Below are positions 1-12,185 of a stretch of DNA of 64,000 nt, in pieces. The first letter of the stretch is position 1. Every line of letters begins with the position of its first letter. Under the pieces are notes generated by a model that ran no database searches, was not told the DNA's origin, and saw only the letters and a list, made by a program, of their open reading frames with translations. The position numbers were made by a program, and so were the translations under genes. Origin of the DNA: Turritopsis dohrnii (lineage: Eukaryota > Cnidaria > Hydrozoa > Anthoathecata > Oceaniidae); contig BQMF02000101.1 in NCBI GenBank assembly GCA_027922465.2, positions 930,001 through 994,000 on the forward strand. The letters run 5' to 3'.

Positions 1-359
1 GAACGAAGTTGATAGAATTGATATCTTGTAAATCCTTGGGGGGAAAGTTTCCTGTTTATTTACGTAAAGATGTATTTTTACTTGGCAAAAGTCGTTGAAA
101 ATGGATTATGTTTATAGAAAATGTCAGATCTGGGAAAACCTTAATTATTCTTTTTTAAGAGACATTTCACATTCAATAAGTGATGATGCACTCTTAATCA
201 AATTGCTTCACAACGATTTTAGTTATTTTTATGGACTTCATTTTGAAAATGTTTTAAGGTTCTGAGATGAACTGATGAATGATGGTGTGCGACTGAATAA
301 AACATCAGTACCATCATACGCGCAACCACAGCAATTTGATATGGGGCCTTTAGTTCCAT
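1..359. other. No recognisable gene or repeat boundary
   Basis: AT-rich sequence with no open frame I recognise. A stretch near 143-170 (AATTATTCT..AGACATTTCAC) resembles 33562-33590, so part is probably an old repeat copy shared with that region. Nothing else is supported. Confidence 0.5.
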
Positions 360-660
360 CTTACTAGATAAATAGCTGCAGAAGTAACTGCTCACCAGCT
401 ATGAGTGAAAATGATTATTGTGTTCAATATCTGGTCTCCCCTTAAGAATTTTGAGAATTAAATATCGTTTTTTAGCTTCTTTTTGAACTTTCTTAACTTT
501 ATGTTTACTGCGGAGCAACCTGAAAGAGTAAAAAATTCAAGATATAAAATGATAAAACATTCTTAACTATAAAACGTTTAAATGTTTTTAATGTTACTGC
601 ATTAAACATTTTATAAAACGTTTTATGAAAACGTTTCCAAATTTCCAAACACGCTTGAAC
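360..660. repeat. Family F repeat fragment (AAACGTTT array)
   Basis: About 280 bp match 41200-41590 in the same orientation: a unique-looking stretch (AAATAGCTGC..GTAACT..CTCAC, ATGATTATTGTGTTCAAT) followed by an array of AAACGTTT/AAAATGTTTT words. The 41.7-kb copy ends in a TGTGAC-like terminus, so this is a truncated copy of that element lying directly upstream of the PIN/FEN-like relic. Confidence 0.6.
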
Positions 661-665
661 AAGAT

Positions 666-1790
666 AATTTTTTTTATTTTTTAGGATTTTGCTGCCACAT
701 TTGTTGACAAGGCCGTTGCTATTAGTCGAAGATATGACGAAATCCACTTACTTATTGATCGCTAGGTCCAAGGTTCTTGGAAGTCAAGAACACACAATCA
801 TCGAACATCGGGAAAAGAAGTTCGATATACAAGGTGCAAGATGGAGCAAATCTTTCAAACAGCACTATGAAAACGTTCTTATCTCACATCACCACAAAGC
901 AAAAGCTCCCCATCTACTTTGCAGTTGAAGAGTTTTCAGCGCTTGGTATTCCGTTCATAGTAACGTTCGATGTCTATTAACCTAGATGCCCATAACCATG
1001 AAGAAGCTTATAAACTTCTAGTTCTGCATGCCATCAAAGTTGCGCAAAGATCGTCACCTTTCACTGAATGTGTAGTCTTCTCACCTGACAATGATGTTTT
1101 TCTTCTCTTGTTTCATTCTATTCCACTCTACCCACCGCAACCAAATTCCAGAAGGAAGGGGAAGGATAACACGTGTATTGACATCGGGAGTTGTTTTGAA
1201 GCTATTGGCCCCCCAAGAGCATCTGCAATACTTGGCTTTCACACTGTTACTGGTTGCGACTCGACGAGAAAATTCTGTGGGAAGTCGAGATCAGCTTGGT
1301 TGGAAGCCTTCATGGATTGCAGCGATGATATTTTTGAAGCTCTTGTGGCTTTAGGTTCATCTGAACAATTGCCTTCACTATAGTCACTTGAGGCTTTGGA
1401 GTCTTTTGTTGTGCAATTTTATGGAGGAGCAAGTTACAACTCTTCCACAGCTACATTGGTATCTATATTTTGAACTTACAAGCGGAAACAGAAAACCTTC
1501 TACCTACTATGTCAGCTTTAAAATACAAGATATTTCACAGTCACTACGTCACATTAGTGCTTAAGCCTTGTGGCTTTTCAGAAACTGCCAACGCCCAAAA
1601 CCTTTAGATAGGAAACCATCAATGATGCATTGGTTCCAATAATGACAGATAGCTTACCAGCCCTGTTGGCGTTGACTGAACTGAGTGTAAGTGCATGTAA
1701 ATCAAATTGTAAAACAAAGAGATGCAAGTGTCGTAAACATAATTTCGTTTGTACCGATATGTGTAGATGCAAAAGCTTGTTTTCCACCAG
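666..1790 (+). pseudogene. Relic of cnidarian PIN/FEN-like protein with Cys-rich CXC tail
   Basis: Translating across frames gives, in order, the N-terminal nuclease-like strand (DEIHLLIDR near 730), a 'TFLSHITTKQKLPIYF' segment (about 870-920), the open stretch 970-1383 with NHEEAYKLLVLHAI, FSPDNDVFLLL and TGCDSTRKFCGKS, then LEALESFVVQFYGGASYNSS (from 1384), LPTMSALKYKIFHSHYVTL (about 1505-1560), and from 1630 a cysteine-rich end (CKSNCKTKRCKCRKHNFVC). The acidic residues in SPDND and GCD are those expected of a PIN/FEN (XPG, Asteroid-like) metal site. The family is known to me as a multi-copy, uncharacterised protein of corals and other marine invertebrates; its function is not established. 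At least three frameshifts or stops break the frame (near 750-970, 1383 and 1475), so this copy is dead. The tail resembles tesmin/TSO1 CXC motifs and may bind zinc. Confidence 0.75.
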
Positions 1791-2262
1791 TAAGGTATCT
1801 CTTATCGCATAATTTTTTACGAAATGGCTCAGTGAGATGGAATTTAATTCATCAAGTGATTTTTTGTGTAATAGCATGGCAATACAAAATCAGTAGTTGT
1901 CGCGTATCTTATATCCAGTATTTTGAAAATGATTACCCAGTTTTTATTAGATTGATTCTTTTCATACTGGATAAAAAGAACATTTGAAAAAGCTTTCAAA
2001 AAATTCACCTTCTTCATATCCAAGTTTTGCTTCCAACCGTTTGCCATGCGATCTTCCGGATGTTTGATCTCCTTTGTCGTGAAGACAACTGAATTTTTTC
2101 ACAACTTCACTAAAACTTTCATCTTTCGTGTGGTCGGAATTATTCATTCGACCCATGTTTTATTTCTACTTCTAGTGAAAATTACATGCTTCTCAATGGA
2201 TGGAGCAAAATATGCCATAATTCTTCATTAGCTGGTGTCATTCGAAACTTTTTAAAAACTAG

Positions 2263-2825
2263 ACCCAAGGCGGTGCCACTCACCGCCCAAGTTCAGCCTG
2301 GGTTGACTTTGCGAAGTTTTTTTGCTTCGGTGTTCTATTATTAATAAGTGACAAAACTTTAAAGTTATGACTTTTTTTAAGAAGCAGTAGTTTCTTTACC
2401 TTTATGTTTATTTACAAACCAATTTCCATCAGTGCACACGCCATAAGTGTGAAAGTGTGGAAATCAAATTTTGTTCATCCATGAAAATTTTGCATCGAAA
2501 AATTTTGTGTCATGCGAAGTAGTTCGCCTAGTGGAAATCTGTTGTGTAAAAATTCTGCTCACATTTAAAGACAGGGAAGAAACATTAGGTTCTATGCAAT
2601 TCATTGAAAGGGACCTTCTGCATTTCTCTGAAATATCAATTTTGTGAGATAGATAAAATATCAATTTTGTGAGATAGATAAAATATCAAAACTTTTTTGA
2701 GTTTTTTCGCAGCTCCTACGTCACAAAAATTGTGAGATGGAATGCAAAACGTTATTTATTTCCACCAATTATGTCAATGAACTATAGCGTAATCTTTTAC
2801 ATATCTAACTGGTGGAAAGCAAGCT
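2263..2825. other. Unassigned; includes a 25-bp tandem duplication
   Basis: No gene recognised. At 2634-2685 the word ATATCAATTTTGTGAGATAG with its flank occurs twice in tandem with a 25-26-bp period. Coding signal is absent. Confidence 0.4.
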
Positions 2826-2897
2826 AAACATTACAAAAATGATAGTGAATTTGAAGATGAGGAAGATTTTGATTTAGAACTAGACAATGTAGACTAA
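2826..2897 (+). pseudogene. Possible acidic C-terminal exon of the PIN/FEN-CXC relic
   Basis: A 23-codon open stretch ending in TAA encodes a strongly acidic peptide (NDSEFEDEEDFDLELDNVD). Members of the PIN/FEN-CXC family, as I know them, often end in an acidic tail after the cysteine motif, and this lies downstream on the same strand. The link is inference: about 1 kb separates it from the CXC part and no clear splice acceptor precedes it. Confidence 0.25.
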
Positions 2898-3228
2898 TAA
2901 TTACAATTTTTACAGTTTTATGAGTTCATTATTGATATCTATTATCTTTAAACTAAAAATTTGGACATATTTTGGTACTTTCCTAGGTAAATAAGATAAA
3001 TGGATGTTTTCAGGGGGTCAATTTTTTTTAAATGTGACACGGTATATCCAATTAGATGATAAAATGAATTACAATTGCAAAAGGACTATTAAAATAAGTT
3101 ATATACATAAAGACCACTATATTGTGTAATGCAAATCAAATCTGCTTCTACGACTAGAAACCACTCTGTAGTGCCAAGGAAAACGCTAGAAAGCAGAGAA
3201 AGCTACGATTGGAATAGAAAAACAAATA

Positions 3229-3270
3229 CAGTAAACCAAGAACAGTAAACCAAGAACAGTAAACCAAAAA
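3229..3270. repeat. 14-bp tandem repeat, three copies
   Basis: The unit CAGTAAACCAAGAA occurs three times head to tail, the third slightly degenerate. Short minisatellite with no coding role visible. Confidence 0.85.
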
Positions 3271-5337
3271 CTGCACCTCGTGCATGTACAAATTAAAATT
3301 CGTTAGGCCAAAAAAGCCTGTACGGCCGCAAACCCTCAAATATTCCGCGTACAAAAATTCCCAAGAAGAAAAAATACTACAGTCTGGCCTCATCACAGCC
3401 GAAACGAAAATCATCAACACAGTCCACATTCATGCTAACAGACCAACTGCACCGAAGACAGAGCAAAGGTGAACGCATTATAATGAAGGATAGCTTACAG
3501 CATATCCAGCTTATAATATGCTCATATCTTTGACCGGTCTTCGTGGCAATCTTCTCAGCAAGACGTTTAAGGCGCACTGATGCCTCATGACTCATTCATC
3601 CAGTAATTGAGCACACAAAAGGAGTGAATGAGCCATGCTCATTGTTCAACACTCAATCATTATATGTGACCGTCCATGGGAAAAGAATAACATTCAAATT
3701 ATAGATTATAGATTATAGATTATAGGTAAGAAAACAATAAAAATTATAGATTAATCTAATCTATAATCCATAATCTATAATCTATAGTTATCTATAATTA
3801 TGCATTATAGATTATCGATTATAGATTATAGATTATCGATTACAGATTATAGGTAATCTATAATCGATAATCTATAATCGATAATCTATAGTTATTACAG
3901 GTTATAGATTCTGAAACGTCATCGAAACCATTAAAAAAAATAGACACTTAGTTATGCTTACAGTAAGGAGAATCATGACGTTGGCACATTAAACATGCTA
4001 TAATTATAATACATTGTATATCTATTTCGGCCAGGCCTCTTGGAGAAATGTCTAGTTCATTAAAAGAGCAGTCATTTGTGACATAATGTTACATGTAACA
4101 AAGTTCAAAACGTTGTACGATAATTTCGCCAACGTAGCATACATTTGGTTAGCAAGGGAAAGTAATTACTTATCTTTTTTGAAGATAATCTTCAGGGCGT
4201 AAAGTTTAATCAAAAAGAGATGAGAACTTTTCTTTTTGATTAAACTAATCTTTCTCTACCTTACAGACTTCAAAATTAAAATGTTAAGGAACAAAAATAA
4301 CCTTTCGCTGGTGGCATCTGTCGATTAATAAAATTAGACATGGCGACCTGGTTCACATTCACTTGGAAACTGAAAAGACAGTTTGTTGAAAACCAAACTA
4401 AAATATGCTTCAAATAATAGAAACCACCCGATTGTACTCGAGTGTATTTTATAACTCACTTGAGATTACAGTGTTCGAAGGGGATGTTCGAAGTACCGTG
4501 CAATGCATACGAACACCAGTTATGTTTATGTACACGTGCTTTTTTTTTCTTCCTTGTCAAACAACAAACATAACATGATGAATATTTAATGAGCTTTTTT
4601 GCACAATACATACAAACGATGTATGCTTCTTTTAGAAAGAAGTTTTTAATTCTTTCTTATTAGTTTGTAGCTGTGTAAAATATATATAATGGGAAAGAGA
4701 AATTTTTGAGCCTATCGAGGGAAAAAGCGTGCTGCAGTCGCAAATTATTTTTGTTTTGTGAATTGTTTGAGTCAATTTTCGAAGCAAGTAATCATAATCT
4801 AATTAATACGTTCTATGTAACCTATAATCTACATCGATGTCAGTCTTAAAAAATTAGTCTAGTGCTTATTTTTATTCAGCTGTCGGAACGTATAATACTC
4901 CATTGTACTGTCATCCGACCTGGCGTGAAGATTGTAAAAGCACTAATTTGCGTCAGGCCTCTTGGAAAAACTTCGTGAGTTTAATTTCTATTGAGGCTGA
5001 CATTATTTCGCGAAAGAAAAATTGACTGACGCCTCTGGTCATGTTTTTTTTAAGGCTAATATTATTTCGCGAAATAAAAATTAACCTGCGTCCCTGGTCA
5101 TGTTTTTACTCGCGAAAAATGGCGCATTGAATACATAAACAAACTAAAACGAAGAAACTTTTATGCAAATTTTCGCAAGTAATTAAAGTTGTGACCGTCC
5201 ATGGGAAAAAACTAACAATGATTTATAGATTAATCTATATTTACCTATATTATAGATTAAATTTTATCTATAATCTATGTATAGGTAAAATTTTATCTAT
5301 AATATAGATTATAGATTATTATAGATTATAGATTATC

Positions 5338-7171
5338 TGTGACATGGAAAGCGAAAAGGGACCATTTGCCAGAAAATTACGCCTGTTTGCCGTAACAAAT
5401 TCTGCTGATTAGGCGTAATTTTTATATTAATTCACATTAAAATTACGCCGTAAGGAAGACAAGCCATTGCAATTTTTCTTACGCTAGCGTAAGCCGTAAG
5501 CCGTAAGGCGTAATCTGTTAGCCGTAAGAAAAATTACGCTTAAAATTTTACATCAAGTATGATACATTTTTTTGGAAAGCTTATTCACATCTGCAAAAGC
5601 TCACGTTAAGAATTTTGAGGTAAACATGATCAATATGTTTTATATGATCATGAGTTTTCATGATCTTTCATGTAACAAATTAGCCGCTAATACAACGTTT
5701 TTGAAAAATAAATAGACTTCCCAGTCACTTCCTGAAAAAAAAGTTTCAGCAATAAAACACAAGTCCATAAAACTATTATTTCTTGTGATCATTATTCATA
5801 ATATGAGTTTTAATATGAAGTCAGTTTACAAATTATTTTTCAATGGTCGGCAGCTGAGGCTTTTTTTTTGTTATTATAATTTTGCATATTTATTTGACTT
5901 TTACATATTCAAAGAGTGCACAAAGAGTGATACATCTTATGCAAATTTAATCAACATAATCAACCATCGTATTTTTCACTGATGTTCGAAAACTTTTTTA
6001 CCTGGTTCTCATTCAGTTAAAGATAAACATACAATCAGTTATTTCGAAAGTTACTACGAATAGAAACCGTCCGCTTTAATTCTATTTTAAGTTGTTCGTT
6101 CGATGATCCCTTGTGGAAAACGTTTTATCTTTGTTTTCATAAAAATGTTCTTTATTTTCATAAAAATGTATGTTCACCGTTTCTAGCGATTTTTATTGAC
6201 TTCTGTAACTTTATTCCGATAATAGTCTGGGACACAGGATGAGTGTAGGATGAATGGAAGGAAAGGGAAATGAATACATTTTAACGTCGGCTTGACGAGT
6301 TGCAAAAGTTCTCTTTTGAAATACTCACCTTCATTTAAATAAAAATACATACCTGTTTCCTTCAGTTTTTCATCATAAGGTTGAAGACGCTTTTCTGAAA
6401 GTCGTGGAAATCCGTAATCGGAATAAGATGTTATTAAGGGTAATACTTTACACTCCGAAAGTGTAACACAATAAATGATAACGCAACCATAATTAACTTG
6501 AGTTTAACATTTTACTGTAATCAGTGGCAAATCCAAGAAAAAGTGAAAGGGCTTTTCTATGGGTTTGTTTGCTTATTTAAAGTGTACTGTTAAAGTTATT
6601 TAACGAACCTTAATAAAAAAACCAAAAAACATTCGTTTGATCGTTTTAGTCAATCAATGGCAAGACACTTTTGACCACACTTTACGAAACTTCAAACTCC
6701 ATGAAACTTCAATATATTGCACTTATTGTTTCGGCCATGTAGACAAGGAAGTTAAGATTGAGACAGTCGAGCTTTGCATTGGCGCTCAATCCTTGTGTTT
6801 GAGGTTCACAAGTTTAACGTCCCCCACTTGTTTACATTCTAAAATTAAAGACAACGAACTTATTTTTCTTACGGCGTAAGAAATTTACTTTTTTTAAAAA
6901 TTACGCTTACGTAAGCGTAATTTTTGTAATTCTTACGCCGTAAGCCGTAAGAAAAATTACGCTTACGTAAGCGTAATTTTTAGAATTCTTACGGCGTAAG
7001 GCGTAAGGCGTAAGCCGTAATCCGTAAGAAAAACTTTAAAATTCTTACGCTAGCGTAAGAAGAGTTACGCTTACGTAAGCGTAATTTTTAATAAAATAAA
7101 TTTCTTACGCCGTAAGAAAAATAAAATTACGCGTAATATGCAAATGGTCCCTTTTCGCTTTCCATGTCACA
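5338..7171. mobile_element. Family D element, copy 1 (GCGTAA palindromes)
   Basis: Terminal inverted repeats of at least 30 bp begin TGTGACATGGAAAGCGAAAA; the element is flanked by TC on both sides. Beneath each terminus lie dense CGTAAG/TTACGC arrays, including the perfect 20-bp palindrome TTACGCTTACGTAAGCGTAA. The middle holds the ~105-bp core shared with families A, E and J (about 5999-6110) and a second core shared with family B (about 6755-6835). It lies inside the ATAGATT array of family A. The 80-codon frame at 6637-6879 is kept in copy 5 but overlaps the shared core and is probably not a protein. Non-autonomous; superfamily not identified. Confidence 0.85.
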
Positions 7172-7543
7172 TCTATAATCTATAATCGATAATCTATAAC
7201 CTATAATCTATAATCTATAACCTATAATCTATAATCGATAACCTATAATCTATGCAATGTCAATGCAATGTCATCCGTGTTATGCATAAACCGTTTTACG
7301 ACGTAATGATCTATAACCTAATGTAAAATCTTTACAAGATATCTATAACCGAGTAGCCCATGCACTAATTATAGGAAACAAGCGATAACAACTTTAATGA
7401 CTTGTGAAAATTTTACCGTTATCGTATAAAAATTCCGTTCGTTTAGTTTGTTTATGTTTTCATTCCGCCATTTTTCGGGAGTAAAAAACATGACCAGGGA
7501 CGCAGGTTAATTTTTCTTTCGCGAAATATTGTCAACCTTAAAT

Positions 7544-8562
7544 CAGGCCTTGTCAGGAAGAAAACCGCACGCCTGAATTTAAAACTTCAAAAATATGGCG
7601 TGCGATGATCGCACGCCATCTAATTTTTAGGCGTGTGATGGAGTGCGAAGCTTAAAAAGATTATATACATTCGTTATTGTAACGTAAAAAAAACAGCTGG
7701 CACTGTCTAGACGCAGCGGAATTTATTTAAATATTTGTTTACTTTAAAGTACCAGTTGTATATCAAAAAGGCTTTTATTAATCTTGTTCATGAAAAAGGT
7801 TTTTCTATTTATTAATCTTTTTGAAAAGAAGTTTTTGATGACGTTATTGACCACGACGAAAAGAGATACATAATTTCTTTCATGTGTTATTAAATAAGTC
7901 GAATATGAAATTTACATTCGAAAACGTGTTTATCAATTTATATCACATCACGTTGCAGCATGTTTCGCAATATAGAAACAGAAATTGTCACCTGTCTTTG
8001 CTTATAGATATTTTTTTGAATGAAGCACGTAAAATTTTTTTCTTCTCGTGCTTAAATATTTTCAAAGACAGCTGACAGCTTTTGGGAATACTATCGTGAC
8101 GTCTTAAAATGAATGAAAATGAATGATCATTTTTTTCAAAACTTTTTTACGCTGTGCAGTCGATCAATGTTTGATAATGAATGAATTTTCATTTCTTTTC
8201 TCAAAAGATCAAAGATTATTTATTATACTTTGACGACCCCACTAGTCCTCTTATTGAAAGATTTATTCTCTAGCCACAGAGGACTTCAGGTTTAAACATT
8301 ATCAGACAAGAAAAGTTAAGACTGTCAGAGTCAACCTTTATTGTATTGACGCCAGTCCTTGTGTTTGGGGTTCACAAGTTTAAACGTCCCCCACTTCTCT
8401 GTAAAAGATTAGGCAGACATACAACATTTCAGGCGTGCGGTGGATCGCACGCCACATATAAAAAATGTTAAAACAGGCGTGCGAACAACCGCACGCCTCG
8501 AAGAATTCAGGCGTGTGTGGGGGCGTGCGAGTGCGATCGCACGCCTCTCCTGACAAGGCCTG
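7544..8562. mobile_element. Family B hAT-like element, copy 1
   Basis: Ends are CAGGCCTTGTCAGGA (left) and its inverted copy TCCTGACAAGGCCTG (right). Subterminal DNA is rich in AGGCGTGCG/CGCACGCCT, forming GCGTGCGATCGCACGC-type palindromes. It is the reverse complement of the element at 34341-35434, nearly throughout. No direct target duplication is visible here, unlike that copy, so the flanks have changed since insertion. It lies within the right arm of family A. The core at about 8325-8398 (GGGGTTCACAAGTTTAAACG) is shared with family D. No transposase. Confidence 0.8.
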
Positions 8563-9861
8563 CTTGATAGAAGTAAAAGTTCTGTCAGAAACGTTTTTCT
8601 TGATGAAACCATTTAGGTCTTTCACATGATTTGCTATTTTCAGTGATTCTTTCAGATGAGGTCACTATTTTTCCATTTTTTTTTCTATAACCTATTCATG
8701 ATTATTTGCTTCACAAATTCACTCGAACAATTCACAAAATATTGTTGTGTAAAAAAGGTCATTAATTATTTATCATGTTATGTTTCTTGTTTGGAATGGA
8801 AGAAAAAGATATGCACATGTACGTAACTGGTGTTTGTATGCATTGTGCAACACTTCGAACATCCGCTTCGAAGACTTTATTCTCAAGTGAGTAACAAAAT
8901 ACTCTTGAATACAATCGGATGGTTTCCACTTGAAGCATTCATTTTAATTTGGTTTTCAACAAACTGTCTTGTCAGTGAATGTGAACCAGGTGGCCAAGTC
9001 TATTTTTATTATTCAACTGATGCCACCAGAAAAAGATTTTTTAAAACATGTTTGTTCATAAACATCAAGAAAGTGGATAAGGTAGAGAAAGATAAGTTTA
9101 ATAATCAAACGGAGAATAACGAGAAGTTTTAATCACTTTTTGATTAACCTTTACGCCTTGAAGAATAGCTTCTTCTTACTCTTCCTTAATACTTAATAGT
9201 ATGCTATGCTTGCAACATAATCGTACAACGTTTTGAACTTTTGTTATGTAACATGTCACAAATGGCCGCCAAACATTGGATTAAAGAGCATTCTATTACT
9301 AACACAAATGACCACTCTTATAGTAAACAAGACGTTTCTCCAAGAGGCCTGGCCGAAGTAGCATTTAAATTACACCACATATAGGGCGCGGATAACTGTA
9401 TACCTATACGTACATATTATAATATGGCGTATATTATGTTCCCATGACATGACTCTCTTTACCGCGAAGCAGAACTAAGGGCTTTTGAATTTTGCCTATT
9501 GATGACATTAGGTTATAGTTTAGATAGAATCTATAACCTATAAATTAGATTGTAGATTATAGATTAATCTATAATCTATAATCTATAATATATAATCTAT
9601 AATTATCTATAATTATGATATTATATATATTATTATATTATTATATATGATATTATATATTATGATATCTATAATTATCTATAATTATAGATTATAGATT
9701 ATAGATTAGTCTATCTATTAGTCTATAATCTATAATTATAGATAATTATAGATTATAGACTATAGATTAGATTTATCTATAATTTCTATTGTTTTCTTAT
9801 TTATAATCTATAATCTATAATCTATAATTCCATTGTTAGTTTTTTCCCGTGGACGGTCACA

Positions 9862-10572
9862 TATGCTTAAAAAAATGTCAAAGAATAGCAATATCACTGT
9901 CCCCGTTCTCTTCTATGAGATGAAAACTCTTATAGCAATTAATTACACATCAAAATATTCATGAAAATGTGGAAGAATTTGTTGATAGAAACCAAATAAA
10001 ACTATTAAAAATTAAACCAATTCTTGTTTAGCCTGTTTTCTAATAAACACCGCCTTTTCAAGCAGCGGCATTTCCTAGAAGCAATTATGGACGGTTTCTA
10101 TTTGTCGTTACTTTCGAACTAACTATTGCATCTTTTATCTCCAACTAAATGAGAACCAGCCAATCATTTCATTTTAATACACAAATGGGTCCTACCTATC
10201 AATATACATTTTAGATAGTACATAACTACTTATCAGTAAATTGAATCAATTTCATGAGGTTCGGATGTATTCATCTATACTCGCTACTAACTTATTTTCA
10301 GGTTCACATGAAACTATTTTGAAAATTATTTTTGTAATTTAAACACATTATTTGACGTTTCAACTCGTTTTCTTCGTTATTACGAAGTTCTCATTTACAC
10401 GTTTGTAATTTTACTGTTTAAACGCATCATTATTTTGAACAAAAAGTGTTAAAACGTTTACTAGGGTGTTTAACTGCGTTTAAACATCAAAATAACTGAG
10501 AAATCGAATGGTCCCTCTTCCCTGAACCGGTTACATATTAGCTTCAACCAAATAAGAACTGAATTATTTTGG
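9862..10572. repeat. Old repeat DNA with a stand-alone copy of the 105-bp core
   Basis: At about 10090-10210 the sequence GACGGTTTCTATTTGTCGTT..TTCGAACTAACT..GAGAACCAGCC matches the core of families A, D, E and J without a clear element boundary. At 10370-10490 several AAACGTTT words suggest a family F remnant. No gene is seen. Confidence 0.55.
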
Positions 10573-10656
10573 AAAGTACAGCAAGTCAGCAGAATTTATT
10601 ACGACAAACTGGCGTAATTTTATGGCAAATGGTCACCTTTCGCTTTGCATGTCACA
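10573..10656. repeat. Family D terminal fragment
   Basis: TCAGCAGAATTTATTACG..GGCGTAATTTT..GGCAAATGGTCACC..CTTTGCATGTCACA matches the right end of family D elements with several changes. Only about 80 bp remain; the rest of the element is lost. Confidence 0.8.
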
Positions 10657-11022
10657 TCTGATGATTTTTCATTCAGCAAACACATGCCACCAAAGAAGCT
10701 AACCTTCAATAGTCAAATGTTTGACATATCACCATGAAAAGTCATCTCAACCAAAAAAGTTTCAAAGAACGTTCAGACTACTTACTTCGGTCCCATCTGA
10801 CATCACCTTCTGTTACCGACTCAGCAAATGGAGGAGTGTGTACTATTTGAAATTCATCATTTCCTGAAAAAATAATTTAGCGAAGTTTAGTGAATTCCAT
10901 AGTTAGTTAGAATTGTTTACTATCAAACAGTCTAAAAATGAAACCAAACACATTGTTGTTGATGTATTTAGTATGGCTCTGAGCTCTTTTAAAAACATGA
11001 TAGTGGGAACCTACCAATATAA

Positions 11023-11195
11023 TGTGACCGTCCGGGGGATTTTGATAACAAACCGCAAAAACCTTCTTCAAGAAACATTAAAAACGTTGCAAAAACGTTT
11101 TTATCAAAATTCAAAAACGTTTCAAGAATTCGAAAGAGAACACGAAGGTTTCATAAAATGTTTTATACAGCAACATTTATTGAGGTCTGCAATAT
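11023..11195. mobile_element. Family F left-end fragment
   Basis: Begins TGTGACCGTCCGGGGGATTT, then TGATAACAAAC and a run of AAACGTTT words. The start matches families A and E over about the first 11 bases and E over TTTGATAACAAAC. No matching right end is nearby; the copy is truncated near 11195. The open frame 10913-11197 simply runs through it. Confidence 0.65.
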
Positions 11196-12185
11196 AGGCG
11201 AAAGGGCGAAGAAAAATTTTTGCACAATTTTTTTTTGTCTGTGAGGCCATCATAATCTTTTATCAACAATATCTCTGTAACGGTTCCTCGTAGCAATATG
11301 ATCCCATACATTTTTTTATCAGTTTTTTAGGCTCTACAACATGGGTTGCCAATTTCTAAATTTAAAGCGAAGCTGCCTTGGCATTTACTCATTTATAATT
11401 AAGCATGTCTAAATTGTAACACCTGTCTCTAAAATGCAGAATGATAGTGTACTCAAATTTAGTAGACACTCCTGCTCTTACTAAAAGAGACAATTTTCCT
11501 TGGAAATCCTTATAATGAAAGGATTTTGATAAGATGGCGAACTTGATCACACATGGGTCAAAAGTCCAAGGCATACATTTAACCGCACATGTCAATATCC
11601 CAGTATGTCTTGTTTGGACTGATTCCACAATGTCTAACCAGTGGGCAAGTACCTTTCAGACAAAGATTATTATGCAATAGTATTACTTATTTCGTTATCA
11701 CAATTATTAATAGGAGGTATATCAGATTGCACGCCTAAATTTCGAATAACATGTGATTGCACTGGTGAGGTATGGTGATGCATGTCATTAAAATCTTATT
11801 TTAGGAGTGTATTTTTCCACACATGTTATTTTTAATAGCAGAAGACTGTGCATCACACTCAAAAATTCTCGAAAGAAACAAAAATCCTCACATTCTTGTC
11901 GCATTGCATAAATGCATTGCCTGAAAAAACTTTTGTGTATCTGTAATAAAATTGAGTGAGATGAACATTATTTATTCAGGTGAAATTCATAGATATGCAA
12001 TACTAGCAAGACGTAAAGGAAATGATGACATATTTTTAAGCAAGTACTTCTAAAAAAAACAAAGTTTCACAAGGGAAGAGCTTTAATCAACTGGAAAATA
12101 TTTATAGCACTCACATGCGTGATCATTCCTGATAGTGGCAGTGATTTCAAATACTTTAATGTCCTTGATTTTGAGTATTACTGCC
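11196..12185. other. Unassigned 1-kb stretch
   Basis: No recognised coding similarity, inverted ends or tandem array. The distal part may be 3' untranslated DNA of the LINE relic that reads toward it, which is inference from position only. Confidence 0.4.

Larger units (their letters stand above)
3665..9861. mobile_element. Family A composite element with long inverted arms
   Basis: The left end TGTGACCGTCCATGGGAAAA (3665) and the right end, reverse complement TGTGACCGTCCACGGGAAAA (ending 9861), are flanked by TA on both sides, consistent with a 2-bp target duplication. Both ends are followed by arrays of ATAGATTATAGATT/ATCGAT words. Reading inward, the left 1.5 kb (3665-5189) and the reverse complement of the right part share further sequence (CAGGCCTCTTGGAGAAA, ACGTTGTACGAT, ACCTGGTTCACATTCA), so the arms are inverted copies. 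A third terminus of the same type starts at 5190, so either a full copy (5190-9861) inserted beside a truncated one, or recombination joined two copies. Two other elements are nested at 5338-7171 and 7544-8562. The 100-codon frame at 8830-9132 is nearly identical to that of the copy at 35.5 kb. No transposase is present. Confidence 0.75.

Noticed and set aside
1962..2156. MADF/Myb-like DNA-binding domain on the minus strand
   Set aside because: Words such as LHDKGDQT and KLGYEEGEF faintly resemble MADF, but the tryptophan-containing middle is only seen in another frame; too weak to call.
6637..6879. 80-codon frame conserved in D copies 1 and 5 as a protein
   Set aside because: It overlaps the second shared core, the copies are nearly identical at DNA level, and no start context or family resemblance supports translation.
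3665..9861. Virus-like or giant autonomous transposon
   Set aside because: No polymerase, integrase or transposase coding sequence appears; the size comes from nested non-autonomous elements.
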